From NCBI GenBank assembly GCA_029959295.1, contig JASCOH010000003.1:310001-374000 (forward strand): DNA of 64,000 nt, written 5' to 3'. This document shows, in pieces, positions 34,541-41,950 of this stretch; position 1 is the first letter of the stretch; every line of letters starts with the position of its first letter. Origin of the DNA: Flavobacteriaceae bacterium PS02334 (lineage in GTDB: Bacteria; Bacteroidota; Bacteroidia; Flavobacteriales; Flavobacteriaceae). The notes below the pieces were generated by a model. The model saw nothing but the letters and a program-made list of their open reading frames with translations. It did no database searches and had not been told where the DNA came from. The position numbers were made by a program, and so were the translations under genes.

Positions 34541-36475
34541 TTATTCTTTTACAAAATTCAATTTGCTATTTTTTCTGCTGTATCCAAAATAAATTGCTAG
34601 TCCGATTAACAGCCATACGAAGAAATAAATCCAGTTCCAAACGCTTAATTCAGCCATCATATAAAGACAGCAAACCAAGCCTAATAAAGGAATCAGCGAT
34701 AAATTCTGTCTCCATGACCAAACCGTCAAGCCAAGCAAAACGATCAAGAAAATATACATTGGGATTTTATGCTTGAATAATGAAAAGCCAGTTTCATATT
34801 TCAATGAATTATCGATTGGAAGCGATTCTACAACCTTTGCATATTCATCTTCATTATTGTGATATTCGCTTAAAATTTGCTCTAAATCAGCGGTTTTATT
34901 TGTAAACACATTTTCCTTGTCATTCGCAATTAAAAATTGGTAAACTTCAGCCGTTTGCTCTTTGTTTAAAGAAGTTACGATTGAAGCTGGTTCGTTGACT
35001 TGCGGGACATTATTCACGAAATTCATCGTATTTTCTTTATTGTAAGCAAAAGAATAAACTAGCCCGGCAATCAATAAAACCGGAACAATATATTTTGAAT
35101 TGATGTAAGGCGTTTTGAATTTCCCACGCGGGATATTTGGCTTGTTTTGCAAGACTAAAACTCCGGCGCAAACTAATACGAAGGCGAACAAAGTTCCTAT
35201 ACTGCATAAATCGGTTACCATTGTCAAATTTAAAAATAATGCAGGAATTGCCACTACGAAACCGGTTACAATTGTTGCAAAAGACGGCGTTTTAAATCTT
35301 GGGTGAACCGTAGAAAATTTCTTCGGAAGCAATCCGTCACGGCTCATGCTCATCCAGATTCTTGGCTGTCCCATTTGAAAGACCAAAAGTACGCTGGCCA
35401 TTGCAACCACAGCACTTACAGCGATAATTCCCGACATCCATTTTAGATCTAATTTATCGAAAACAAAAGCCAATGGATCTCCTACATTTAATAATTTATA
35501 GTTTACCATTCCTGTTAAAACCAAGGCAATTGCAATGTATAAAATCGTGCAAATGATAATCGCCCACATCATTCCTTTTGGCAAATCTTTCTGCGGATTC
35601 TTGCATTCTTCTGCCGTTGTGGAAATCGCATCAAATCCTATATAAGCAAAAAATACTGCGGAAACTCCTTTTAAAACGCCGCCTACTCCATTTGGTGCAA
35701 ACGGACTCCAATTGTCAGTATCTACGTAGAAAACTCCAACAGCGATAACCAATAATATGATACAAAGTTTTACAACAACCATCAAATTGCTGGCGTTTCT
35801 AGATTCTTTCATTCCTCTGTAAACCAGCGCAGTAATTAATACAATGATAAACAAAGCAGGCAAATCGGCTACAAAATGAAACGAACCAATCACTGGAGAA
35901 GTCGTCCAAGCTGTGTAAGCGTCTTGCAGACTTGCATCTAAGTTTTCAAAAGCTTTTCCGCCTTGCATTAAAGCGTTTGCATCTGTAAAACCGTTTGAAG
36001 CCGTCAAATAATCCATTTGAATCCATTGCGGAAGATGGAGGCCTCCGCTTTCGAGCAATCCGGTAAAATAATCGCTCCAGGAAATGGCAACAGTAATGTT
36101 TCCGATAGCATATTCCATAATCAACGCCCAACCGATAATCCAAGCAATTAATTCTCCGAAAGCTACATACGAATAAGTATAAGCGCTTCCAGAAACGGGA
36201 ACCATCGAGGCAAATTCAGCATATGCGAAAGCAGCAAAACTACAAGCCAAAGCTGTAAATAAGAATAAGAAAATTACGGCCGGACCTCCGTCAGAGCTTG
36301 CTTTTCCAATTGTACTGAAAATTCCAGCTCCAACAATTGCTGCAATTCCAAAAGCTGTTAAATCTCTTGCCGTAAGATGTTTGCCTAAAGAATTATGTCC
36401 GTCTGCTTCATTTTTTTCAACTTGTCTTAAAATGTCTTGAACCGTTTTCTTTCTGAATAAATTGGAAAAACTCAT
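34541..36475 (-). CDS. APC-family amino acid permease (cationic amino acid transporter-like)
   Basis: The 644-residue inner-membrane protein begins with a cytoplasmic segment (KNEADGHNSLGKHLTARDLTA) and enters helix 1 at FGIAAIVGAGIFSTIGKAS, the APC substrate-binding helix with its GAGIF motif. Later segments include AFFAYIGFDAISTTAEE and PKGMMWAIIICTIL, which match the CAT branch. About 12 to 14 helices can be counted. An extra hydrophilic stretch near residues 495-570 between two helices is longer than in typical bacterial members. It probably imports amino acids with protons; substrate not determined. It is monocistronic. Confidence 0.92.
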   Translation of the reverse strand: MSFSNLFRKKTVQDILRQVEKNEADGHNSLGKHLTARDLTAFGIAAIVGAGIFSTIGKASSDGGPAVIFLFLFTALACSFAAFAYAEFASMVPVSGSAYTYSYVAFGELIAWIIGWALIMEYAIGNITVAISWSDYFTGLLESGGLHLPQWIQMDYLTASNGFTDANALMQGGKAFENLDASLQDAYTAWTTSPVIGSFHFVADLPALFIIVLITALVYRGMKESRNASNLMVVVKLCIILLVIAVGVFYVDTDNWSPFAPNGVGGVLKGVSAVFFAYIGFDAISTTAEECKNPQKDLPKGMMWAIIICTILYIAIALVLTGMVNYKLLNVGDPLAFVFDKLDLKWMSGIIAVSAVVAMASVLLVFQMGQPRIWMSMSRDGLLPKKFSTVHPRFKTPSFATIVTGFVVAIPALFLNLTMVTDLCSIGTLFAFVLVCAGVLVLQNKPNIPRGKFKTPYINSKYIVPVLLIAGLVYSFAYNKENTMNFVNNVPQVNEPASIVTSLNKEQTAEVYQFLIANDKENVFTNKTADLEQILSEYHNNEDEYAKVVESLPIDNSLKYETGFSLFKHKIPMYIFLIVLLGLTVWSWRQNLSLIPLLGLVCCLYMMAELSVWNWIYFFVWLLIGLAIYFGYSRKNSKLNFVKE

Positions 36476-36769
36476 AGCTTGAAGTGCGTATTTAGTTGAC
36501 TGCGTGAAGAATCTATTTTTCTTGCCTAATTTTTAACTAAAAACAAATATATAAAACCAATCTTAATAATAGGATTTATGAAAAAGAAAATTGCTAAAAC
36601 TAGAAATTCAATAATTTTATTTGATGAAAATTACATAATCATCAGAAAACCAACATCAATAGTTTAAAACTATTATAAAATAAATATTTATAATTAATTC
36701 TTATAAACAAAACCGCTTTGTAAGTGGTAAGTTTGCATCAGAAAAAAAATAACTTTATACCATATACTT
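36476..36769. other. AT-rich divergent intergenic region before the peroxiredoxin gene
   Basis: This 294-base gap separates the permease from the peroxiredoxin gene, transcribed away from each other. It carries the putative peroxiredoxin promoter at 36728-36735. No ORF with coding character, hairpin or repeat stands out elsewhere. Confidence 0.5.
36728..36735 (+). promoter_or_regulatory. Putative TAnnTTTG -7 box of the peroxiredoxin gene
   Basis: TAAGTTTG matches the -7 consensus exactly and lies 34 bases before the ATG at 36770. No convincing -33 TTTG at about 19-21 bases upstream was found. Confidence 0.5.
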
Positions 36770-37405
36770 ATGTCATTAGTAGGAAAAAAATTCCCAAGCA
36801 TCGCAGTTGACGCCATCTCTGAAATGGGAGACAACTTGAAAATCAACATTTTCGAAGAAGCGGTAAACAACAACAAAAAAGTACTTTTGTTCTGGTACCC
36901 AAAAGATTTTACTTTTGTTTGCCCAACAGAATTACATGCTTTTCAAGCTGCCTTGCCAGAATTTGAAAAAAGAAACACAATCGTTATCGGAGCTTCTTGC
37001 GATACAAACGAAGTTCACTTTGCTTGGTTAAACACTCCAAAAAACAACGGTGGAATTGAAGGTGTAACGTATCCAATCTTGGCTGATACAAACCGTAATC
37101 TTTCTAACATTCTTGGAATTTTAGACATCGATTCTACAGAATATAGCGAAGAAACAGATTCAGTAATCATCGAAGGTTCAAACGTTACTTTCAGAGCAAC
37201 TTACTTGATTGACGAAACTGGAAAAATTTTCCACGAAAGTGTAAACGATATGCCATTAGGTAGAAATGTTGCAGAATACTTAAGATTAGTTGACGCTTAC
37301 ACACACGTTCAAACTAAAGGTGAAGTTTGTCCAGCAAACTGGGAAGAAGGAAAAGAGGCTATGGAAGCTACAAGAGAAGGTGTTGCATCTTACTTGAATA
37401 ACTAA
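36770..37405 (+). CDS. Peroxiredoxin (AhpC/Prx1-type 2-Cys)
   Basis: The 211-residue protein reduces hydrogen peroxide and organic peroxides. The peroxidatic cysteine is C51 in FTFVCPTEL and the resolving one is C187 in GEVCPANWEEG, as in typical 2-Cys enzymes. The segment LFWYPKDFTFVCPTE and the presence of NDMPLGRNVAEYLRLVDA complete the family pattern. It is followed 84 bases later by a thioredoxin-like gene and then a DUF6952 gene, all same-strand; the thioredoxin is a natural reductant for it. Confidence 0.95.
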   Translation: MSLVGKKFPSIAVDAISEMGDNLKINIFEEAVNNNKKVLLFWYPKDFTFVCPTELHAFQAALPEFEKRNTIVIGASCDTNEVHFAWLNTPKNNGGIEGVTYPILADTNRNLSNILGILDIDSTEYSEETDSVIIEGSNVTFRATYLIDETGKIFHESVNDMPLGRNVAEYLRLVDAYTHVQTKGEVCPANWEEGKEAMEATREGVASYLNN

Positions 37406-37412
37406 TTAATAA

Positions 37413-37470
37413 ATTGATTGTTCGATTTTTCGACAGTTCGAACCATCGAAAATCGAATTATCGAACAATC
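37413..37470. repeat. TTCGA-rich inverted repeat between peroxiredoxin and thioredoxin genes
   Basis: The arms GATTGTTCGAT (37416-37426) and ATCGAACAATC (37460-37470) are perfect complements, with further nested TCGA words between them. A related copy follows the thioredoxin gene at 37804-37860. It looks like a dispersed intergenic palindrome, not a coding extension, and supports starting the thioredoxin at 37490 rather than further upstream. Confidence 0.75.
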
Positions 37471-37489
37471 CTTTTTAAACAAAAAAACT

Positions 37490-37798
37490 ATGTTAATTGA
37501 TTTAAACGAAGATACATTACAAGATTTGGTGAATGCCAATGAAAAAGTAGTGGTTCAATATTCTGCATCTTGGTGTGGAAACTGCCGTATCATGAAGCCG
37601 AAATTCAAAAAATTGGCTACAGAAAACGAAAATGTAACCTTTGTTTTGGTGGATGCAGAAAATTCTCCAGAATCAAGAAAATTGGCTAATGTTTCAAACT
37701 TGCCGACTTTCGCAACTTTCGTAAACGGAAAATTAGTAAACCAAACCCAAACAAACAAAGCAGAAGTTTTATCAGAATTGGTAAATGAAATAGCTTAA
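37490..37798 (+). CDS. Thioredoxin-family protein with CGNC active site
   Basis: The start is ATG 37490, which gives 102 residues; the open frame extends upstream only through the repeat at 37413-37470. The thioredoxin fold is complete: WCGNCRIMKP contains the redox pair C29 and C32 (CGNC rather than the usual CGPC), followed by VTFVLVDAENSPESRKLANVSNLPTFATF with the cis-proline in LPTF. Its position after a 2-Cys peroxiredoxin suggests it regenerates that enzyme. A CGNC pair may shift the redox potential relative to CGPC. Confidence 0.92.
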   Translation: MLIDLNEDTLQDLVNANEKVVVQYSASWCGNCRIMKPKFKKLATENENVTFVLVDAENSPESRKLANVSNLPTFATFVNGKLVNQTQTNKAEVLSELVNEIA

Positions 37799-37803
37799 AT
37801 TAA

Positions 37804-37860
37804 GATTGTTCGATTATTCGATTGTTGGATTTTCGAACCATCGAATACTCGGAAATCTAA
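37804..37860. repeat. Second TTCGA-rich repeat copy, after the thioredoxin gene
   Basis: It begins GATTGTTCGATTATTCGATT and contains TTCGAACCATCGAA, both also present in the copy at 37413-37470. So the two elements flank the thioredoxin gene on both sides. Confidence 0.65.
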
Positions 37861-37871
37861 AAATCTAAAAA

Positions 37872-38129
37872 ATGAAATTACCCGTAATAAAACATCTGAC
37901 CCAATTTATTGAGGAAAACGACCAAGATTACATTATTGAAACTATTGAGGTTTTGGAAGCTTTGACTGAAGTTCCGTCGTTAAAAGATGAAGAGCTTGAC
38001 GTTATTGGAGAATTGATTTCCAATATGTATGGCGCTCTTGAAGTCAACAAAATGATCAAAGATGGGACTGAGAAAAAAGAAGCGCTGAACAATTTCATGA
38101 AGCGCGTTCTGGGTTCGATTGACAAATAA
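37872..38129 (+). CDS. DUF6952-like small protein
   Basis: The 85-residue, mostly helical and acidic protein (MKLPVIKHLTQFIEENDQD, ending NNFMKRVLGSIDK) matches what I recall as DUF6952, a family found next to peroxiredoxin and thioredoxin genes in Flavobacteriia. No catalytic motif or cysteine is present. It has no signal peptide. It is probably co-transcribed with the two redox genes, and a terminator follows 21 bases later. Its function is unknown. Confidence 0.8.
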   Translation: MKLPVIKHLTQFIEENDQDYIIETIEVLEALTEVPSLKDEELDVIGELISNMYGALEVNKMIKDGTEKKEALNNFMKRVLGSIDK

Positions 38130-38147
38130 AAATTTATTGGTTAAAAT

Positions 38148-38178
38148 TATACGCTCTCTTTTTGGGAGCGTTTTTTTT
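38148..38178 (+). terminator. Rho-independent terminator of the peroxiredoxin cluster
   Basis: A stem ACGCTCTC/GGGAGCGT (38151-38158 with 38164-38171, one G-T pair) is followed by eight T. Confidence 0.88.
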
Positions 38179-38260
38179 ATAATCACATAAATATAAGAAA
38201 CTGATTCAAAAATTTGGATTAAATACCAACTATTGGTATTTTTGATTAAAATTATTTCTT

Positions 38261-38509
38261 ATGGCTAAAAACACATCAATTTTACTTGGAGATTATTTTG
38301 ATAATTTCATCAATAGTCAAGTAAAGACAGGGAAATTTTCTTCTGCAAGCGAAGTCGTTCGCGCTGCATTGAGAATGTTTGAACAAGAAGAAACAAAAAA
38401 AGATACCCTTATCAAAGAATTGAAAAAAGGTGAAAAATCTGGATTTGTAGAAAACTTTAGCCGTGAAACATTTTTAGACAGCCTTCATAAAAAATATTCG
38501 AAAGAATGA
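38261..38509 (+). CDS. parD: ParD-type ribbon-helix-helix antitoxin
   Basis: The 82-residue protein starts with the ParD ribbon-helix-helix pattern SILLGDYFDNFINSQVKTGK followed by FSSASEVVRAALRMFEQEE, and ends in a charged tail that would bind the toxin. ParD dimers bind their own promoter and neutralise ParE. Its stop overlaps the ATG of the following toxin gene (ATGA), the classical coupling. The antitoxin itself looks intact, but the toxin is frameshifted. Confidence 0.92.
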   Translation: MAKNTSILLGDYFDNFINSQVKTGKFSSASEVVRAALRMFEQEETKKDTLIKELKKGEKSGFVENFSRETFLDSLHKKYSKE

Positions 38510-38798
38510 TTTTCAAACTAAGTAAGGAAGCTGAAAATGATTTAGAAAATATCTGGTTATACACTTTTGAAAATTGTCGACAGAACAAGCTGATAGATAT
38601 TTGAATTTGATAATAAACGAAATTGAATATTTATCTTTAAAACCTGAATCTGGAATAAATTTTGGAAATATTAGAAAGGGATATTTTCGTTCAAAGGTTA
38701 AATCGCACTTTATTTTCTATAGAATTAATCCGAAGAAAGAAGAATTGGAAATCATCAGAATTCTTCACGAAAGAATGGATATTGAAAATCATCTTTGA
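38506..38798 (+). pseudogene. parE: ParE-type toxin gene inactivated by a one-base deletion
   Basis: Translation from ATG 38506 gives MIFKLSKEAENDLENIWLYTFEN and then leaves the family pattern at C24, reaching a stop at 38602-38604. The rest of ParE (STEQADRYLNLIINEIEYL through FIFYRINPKKEELEIIRILH, ending at 38798) is in another frame. Inserting one G near 38576 changes AATTGTCG to AATTGGTCG, restoring N-W-S-T-E-Q-A-D and a continuous 97-residue ParE. So this copy is broken by a one-base deletion, or carries a sequencing error. The downstream frame starting with TTG 38574 is not a separate gene. Confidence 0.88.
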
Positions 38799-38813
38799 TT
38801 CCTAAGCTATAAA

Positions 38814-39374
38814 ATGCACTTCTACATAAAAAATATGGTTTGCAATCGATGCAAAACCGCCGTTCAAAATGAATTCGAGAAAATCGGAGTTGTTCCAGTT
38901 TCTATAGAATTAGGCGAAGTGGAAACATCAGGAGAAATTTCTAAAAAGCAATTATACGAATTAGAAAATTCTTTGAAACATATTGGTTTTGAATTAATTG
39001 ACGACAAAAAAAGTAAAATTATTGAATCGATAAAAAGCGAAATTATACGATTGGTTCATTATTCTGAAGAAATTGAAAACACAAATCTTTCTACTATTCT
39101 TTCGGATAAATTGCATTATGAATACAATTATCTAAGCAATCTTTTTTCGGAAGTTGAAGGAACTACGATAGAAAAATATTTCATTTCCCAAAGAATTGAA
39201 AAAGTCAAGGAACTTTTGGTTTATGATGAATTATCACTTTCAGAAATCGCCAACCAATTGGGCTACAGCAGTGTCGCTTATTTGTCAAGCCAATTTAAGA
39301 AAACTACCGGCCTCACTCCTACTTTCTACAAATCTTTGAAGGAAACTAAACGCAGAAATATCGATGAACTGTAA
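38814..39374 (+). CDS. AraC-type regulator with N-terminal HMA-like CxxC domain
   Basis: The 186-residue protein joins two parts: an N-terminal domain of about 65 residues beginning MHFYIKNMVCNRCKTAV, whose C10-x-x-C13 and following beta-alpha-beta pattern resemble a heavy-metal-associated (HMA) domain, and a C-terminal AraC HTH (about 105-180; LSEIANQLGYSSVAYLSSQFKKTTGLTP). It is therefore likely a metal-responsive regulator. The next gene encodes another HMA domain attached to a membrane domain. It follows the broken toxin by 15 bases. Confidence 0.85.
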   Translation: MHFYIKNMVCNRCKTAVQNEFEKIGVVPVSIELGEVETSGEISKKQLYELENSLKHIGFELIDDKKSKIIESIKSEIIRLVHYSEEIENTNLSTILSDKLHYEYNYLSNLFSEVEGTTIEKYFISQRIEKVKELLVYDELSLSEIANQLGYSSVAYLSSQFKKTTGLTPTFYKSLKETKRRNIDEL

Positions 39375-39462
39375 AAATTGATATTCTTGCTAGAAATTTC
39401 ACAATAGCGCTTTTGCGGAAGTAAGCGACCTTTGTAGTGTACAAAAATCAATACAAATTAGT

Positions 39463-40200
39463 ATGAAACATACCTATAATATAACTGGAATGACCTGCGA
39501 CGGATGCATTTCAAAAGTCTCTTTTTTGCTGAAGAAAATTCCAGAAGTTAAAAACGTGGATATAGATTTGGAAAAAGGCGAAGCTTACATTGAAATGGAA
39601 AAGCATATACCGACTTCTGAATTGCAATCTGCTTTGAAAGAGTATCCAAAATACCAGCTCTCCGAAAAAAATGTAGCGATGAATCAAAATGTTTTTGAAA
39701 ACATCGAAGCAGACAAAAGAACTTGGTTGCAGACTTACAAACCTATCGTTTTAATTTTCTCCTATATATTGGCAATATCTTTAATTGCAGGATTTTCGGA
39801 AGGTTTTTTCAATTATATGACTGCAATGCGCATCTTCATGGCTGGATTTTTCCTGACTTTTTCCTTCTTTAAAATGCTAGATTTAAAAGGTTTTGCCGAA
39901 AGTTATTCCATGTATGATGTAGTTGCCCAAAAATTTAAAAGCTGGGGCTACATTTATGCTTTTTTGGAATTGGCTTTAGGTTTGGCTTTCGTCCTAAACT
40001 TCGAACCTTACTTGACAAATATTATAACATTAATAGTAATGACAGTCAGCATTATCGGCGTTTTACAAAGTGTTTTGAACAAAAAGAAAATCCAGTGCGC
40101 TTGCCTGGGAGCGGTTTTCAATCTTCCGATGAGCACAGTTACAATTATTGAAGACGGATTGATGATTTTGATGAGTATTGCAATGCTTTTATTGATGTAA
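39463..40200 (+). CDS. HMA domain fused to MauE/DoxX-like membrane protein
   Basis: The 245-residue protein starts with an HMA domain (NITGMTCDGCISKV; C12 and C15 bind a soft metal such as Cu+ or Hg2+) and then has four hydrophobic helices (about residues 90-245) of the MauE/DoxX redox-associated membrane type. A cysteine pair in KIQCACLGAVFNLPMSTVT sits near the last helices. The HMA-AraC regulator directly upstream suggests metal-dependent expression. I infer a role in metal or thiol handling; whether it transports or detoxifies cannot be told. A strong terminator follows. Confidence 0.85.
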   Translation: MKHTYNITGMTCDGCISKVSFLLKKIPEVKNVDIDLEKGEAYIEMEKHIPTSELQSALKEYPKYQLSEKNVAMNQNVFENIEADKRTWLQTYKPIVLIFSYILAISLIAGFSEGFFNYMTAMRIFMAGFFLTFSFFKMLDLKGFAESYSMYDVVAQKFKSWGYIYAFLELALGLAFVLNFEPYLTNIITLIVMTVSIIGVLQSVLNKKKIQCACLGAVFNLPMSTVTIIEDGLMILMSIAMLLLM

Positions 40201-40253
40201 AATAGCCGTTACATACAATAAAAAACAATTTCATCTAAAAACCACACGTACTT

Positions 40254-40301
40254 GCTTATCTAGAAATATTATTTGTTAATATTTCTAGATAAGCTTTTTT
40301 T
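40254..40301 (+). terminator. Strong rho-independent terminator
   Basis: A perfect 17-bp stem (40254-40270 with 40278-40294; GCTTATCTAGAAATATT and complement) with a 7-base loop is followed by a T run. It ends the HMA gene unit. Confidence 0.92.
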
Positions 40302-40309
40302 ATAAAAAA

Positions 40310-40340
40310 TTTGCGTTTTAATTTTAAAATATTACATTTG
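40310..40340 (+). promoter_or_regulatory. Bacteroidota-type promoter (TTTG-N19-TACATTTG) before the TMEM175 gene
   Basis: A -33 TTTG at 40310-40313 and a -7 TACATTTG at 40333-40340 are separated by 19 bases, the best promoter match in the window. The ATG is at 40434, so the transcript would have a leader of about 85 bases. Confidence 0.7.
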
Positions 40341-40433
40341 AACATTAATTAATTTTCTTCTATTTCAAGAATGCACTAATATTCAAGAAATAATTAGGAA
40401 AATTTATTTACAAGCCATATAAAATTAGTACAC

Positions 40434-41051
40434 ATGGAAAAACAAACTGGACGTTTGGAAGCATTTAGCGATGGAATTTTTGGAGTTGCCATCACATTAT
40501 TAGCCTTAGAAATCGGAATTAAGGAATATGAAGGAGCAGATAATGCAAATTTATGGAAGAAAATTCTTGAACAATGGCCTGAGTATTTCACTTATTTCAA
40601 CTCTTTTGCAACGGTTCTCCTTATCTGGATGGGACACAATAAAGTGTTTCGAACTTTGCGAGCAACAAACCACTGGATCATTCTAGTAAACGGATTAATG
40701 CTATTATTTGTAGTATTATTTCCTTATCCCACAAAACTTGTCGGTTCCTTTATTGGAACTGGAGCAGAATCTACAGCCGTTGCATTTTATGCCGGTTTTA
40801 CAGGAATGATAACGTTCAGCATGATGTTATTAAATATTTGCATCTTAAAAAACAAAGATTTATTACTTGATTATAAGCAAAGTAAATCTTGGTTTATGTC
40901 ACAAATCAAAGGACAAATCATAGGGATATTATCCTATGCAGGAATAGCAATTTTGGCATTCTATCATTCAGAAATTGCCTTAGTCGGAACCTTTGCCATG
41001 TGGTTATTTTGGGCTTTTGCTACTAAAGATAACAAAGAAGAATTGATATAA
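40434..41051 (+). CDS. TMEM175-family (DUF1211) potassium channel-like protein
   Basis: The 205-residue inner-membrane protein has the family hallmark RLEAFSDGIFGVAITLLALEI, with the FSD triad at F11-S12-D13 in the first helix, and about six hydrophobic helices. Bacterial TMEM175 proteins form tetrameric K+-permeable channels. It has its own promoter and terminator context and is followed 32 bases later by an outer-membrane protein gene. No other K+ gene is nearby; the kdp operon lies 33 kb away. Confidence 0.93.
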   Translation: MEKQTGRLEAFSDGIFGVAITLLALEIGIKEYEGADNANLWKKILEQWPEYFTYFNSFATVLLIWMGHNKVFRTLRATNHWIILVNGLMLLFVVLFPYPTKLVGSFIGTGAESTAVAFYAGFTGMITFSMMLLNICILKNKDLLLDYKQSKSWFMSQIKGQIIGILSYAGIAILAFYHSEIALVGTFAMWLFWAFATKDNKEELI

Positions 41052-41083
41052 GCATTTGAAAAATTTAATAAACGCCAGACAAA

Positions 41084-41944
41084 ATGAAAAGAACACTACT
41101 ATCCCTATTCTTTTTAGGATTAGCTGCCACAAAATCAAATGCACAGGAAACTCAAAATGAAGCTGAAAGTGCTACCCTGAAACACTACATGCCTTTATAT
41201 ATAGATATTCCGGCGGAACTTAATGTGCAAAAGGGGTTTCAAGAATTTGATGTTGCTTTTGGATATGCAGATTTTAAAGATTTCAGTGGTTACAGAACTT
41301 TGGTCGAATATGATTTTGCGTCAATTGATCGGCTGGGCATTGAGATTGAGTTGCCTTTTGCCTTTGTAGATTCAAAAATTCATACAGAAGAAAATGCTGA
41401 AACTGGCGTAATTCAGCCAGAAGAAGGTGGCACTGTAGAGAGTTCAATGGGACTCAGAATTGGTTTTAACTATTCATTTTTAGTACTTCCAAGTGCAAAA
41501 ACCACAATTTCTGCTGGATATTTCAATGAACTAGAATCTTCTCCTTTTAAAGAATTCGGAAAGCCACTTTTTTCTGCAAATATTTACTATCCGTTTTTAG
41601 CTGCAGCAAAAGTTTGGGGAGAAAGATTCCATACGATGGTTTACACAGGCCCTTCCATAAAACAGGAATTTGAACTAAACGAAAGCGAAACCCAATGGAA
41701 ACTGAACACTACGCTGAGCTATAGATTTGGTGAAAATGAAAAAGAAAATTTTGCAGGATTCGAATGCAACCAAAGTTTTAGCAATGACGGAAGTCCGCAA
41801 ATTATGCTTCGCCCGCAAGTTCAATTGGCGTTCAGTGAAGAATGGTCGTTGGGAATTGTAGGAACAATCCCCGTTCAAACTGACAATGGCTTGAACGGAA
41901 GCGGTTTTTTAAGGCTGATGTATCTGCCAAGAAGCAAAAAATAA
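41084..41944 (+). CDS. Predicted outer-membrane protein at the head of the molybdenum island
   Basis: The 286-residue protein has a signal peptide (MKRTLLSLFFLGLAATKSNAQ) and then consists mainly of alternating strands with ladders of aromatic residues (for example TVESSMGLRIGFNYSF, KLNTTLSYRFGENE), ending with a strand of the LRLMYLP type. This suits an outer-membrane beta-barrel or a strand-rich periplasmic protein. I do not recognise the family. It is 6 bases ahead of the xdhC-like gene, so it is likely part of the molybdenum-cofactor operon, which makes a role in metal or substrate passage conceivable. Confidence 0.7.
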   Translation: MKRTLLSLFFLGLAATKSNAQETQNEAESATLKHYMPLYIDIPAELNVQKGFQEFDVAFGYADFKDFSGYRTLVEYDFASIDRLGIEIELPFAFVDSKIHTEENAETGVIQPEEGGTVESSMGLRIGFNYSFLVLPSAKTTISAGYFNELESSPFKEFGKPLFSANIYYPFLAAAKVWGERFHTMVYTGPSIKQEFELNESETQWKLNTTLSYRFGENEKENFAGFECNQSFSNDGSPQIMLRPQVQLAFSEEWSLGIVGTIPVQTDNGLNGSGFLRLMYLPRSKK

Positions 41945-41950
41945 TTTCTG

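Noticed and set aside
37418-37489. N-terminal extension of the thioredoxin gene
   Set aside because: The extension is a translation of the TTCGA-rich intergenic repeat; the thioredoxin fold begins just after ATG 37490.
38574-38798. Separate 74-residue gene starting at TTG 38574
   Set aside because: It is the out-of-frame C-terminal part of ParE; restoring one base joins it to the ATG at 38506 that is coupled to parD.
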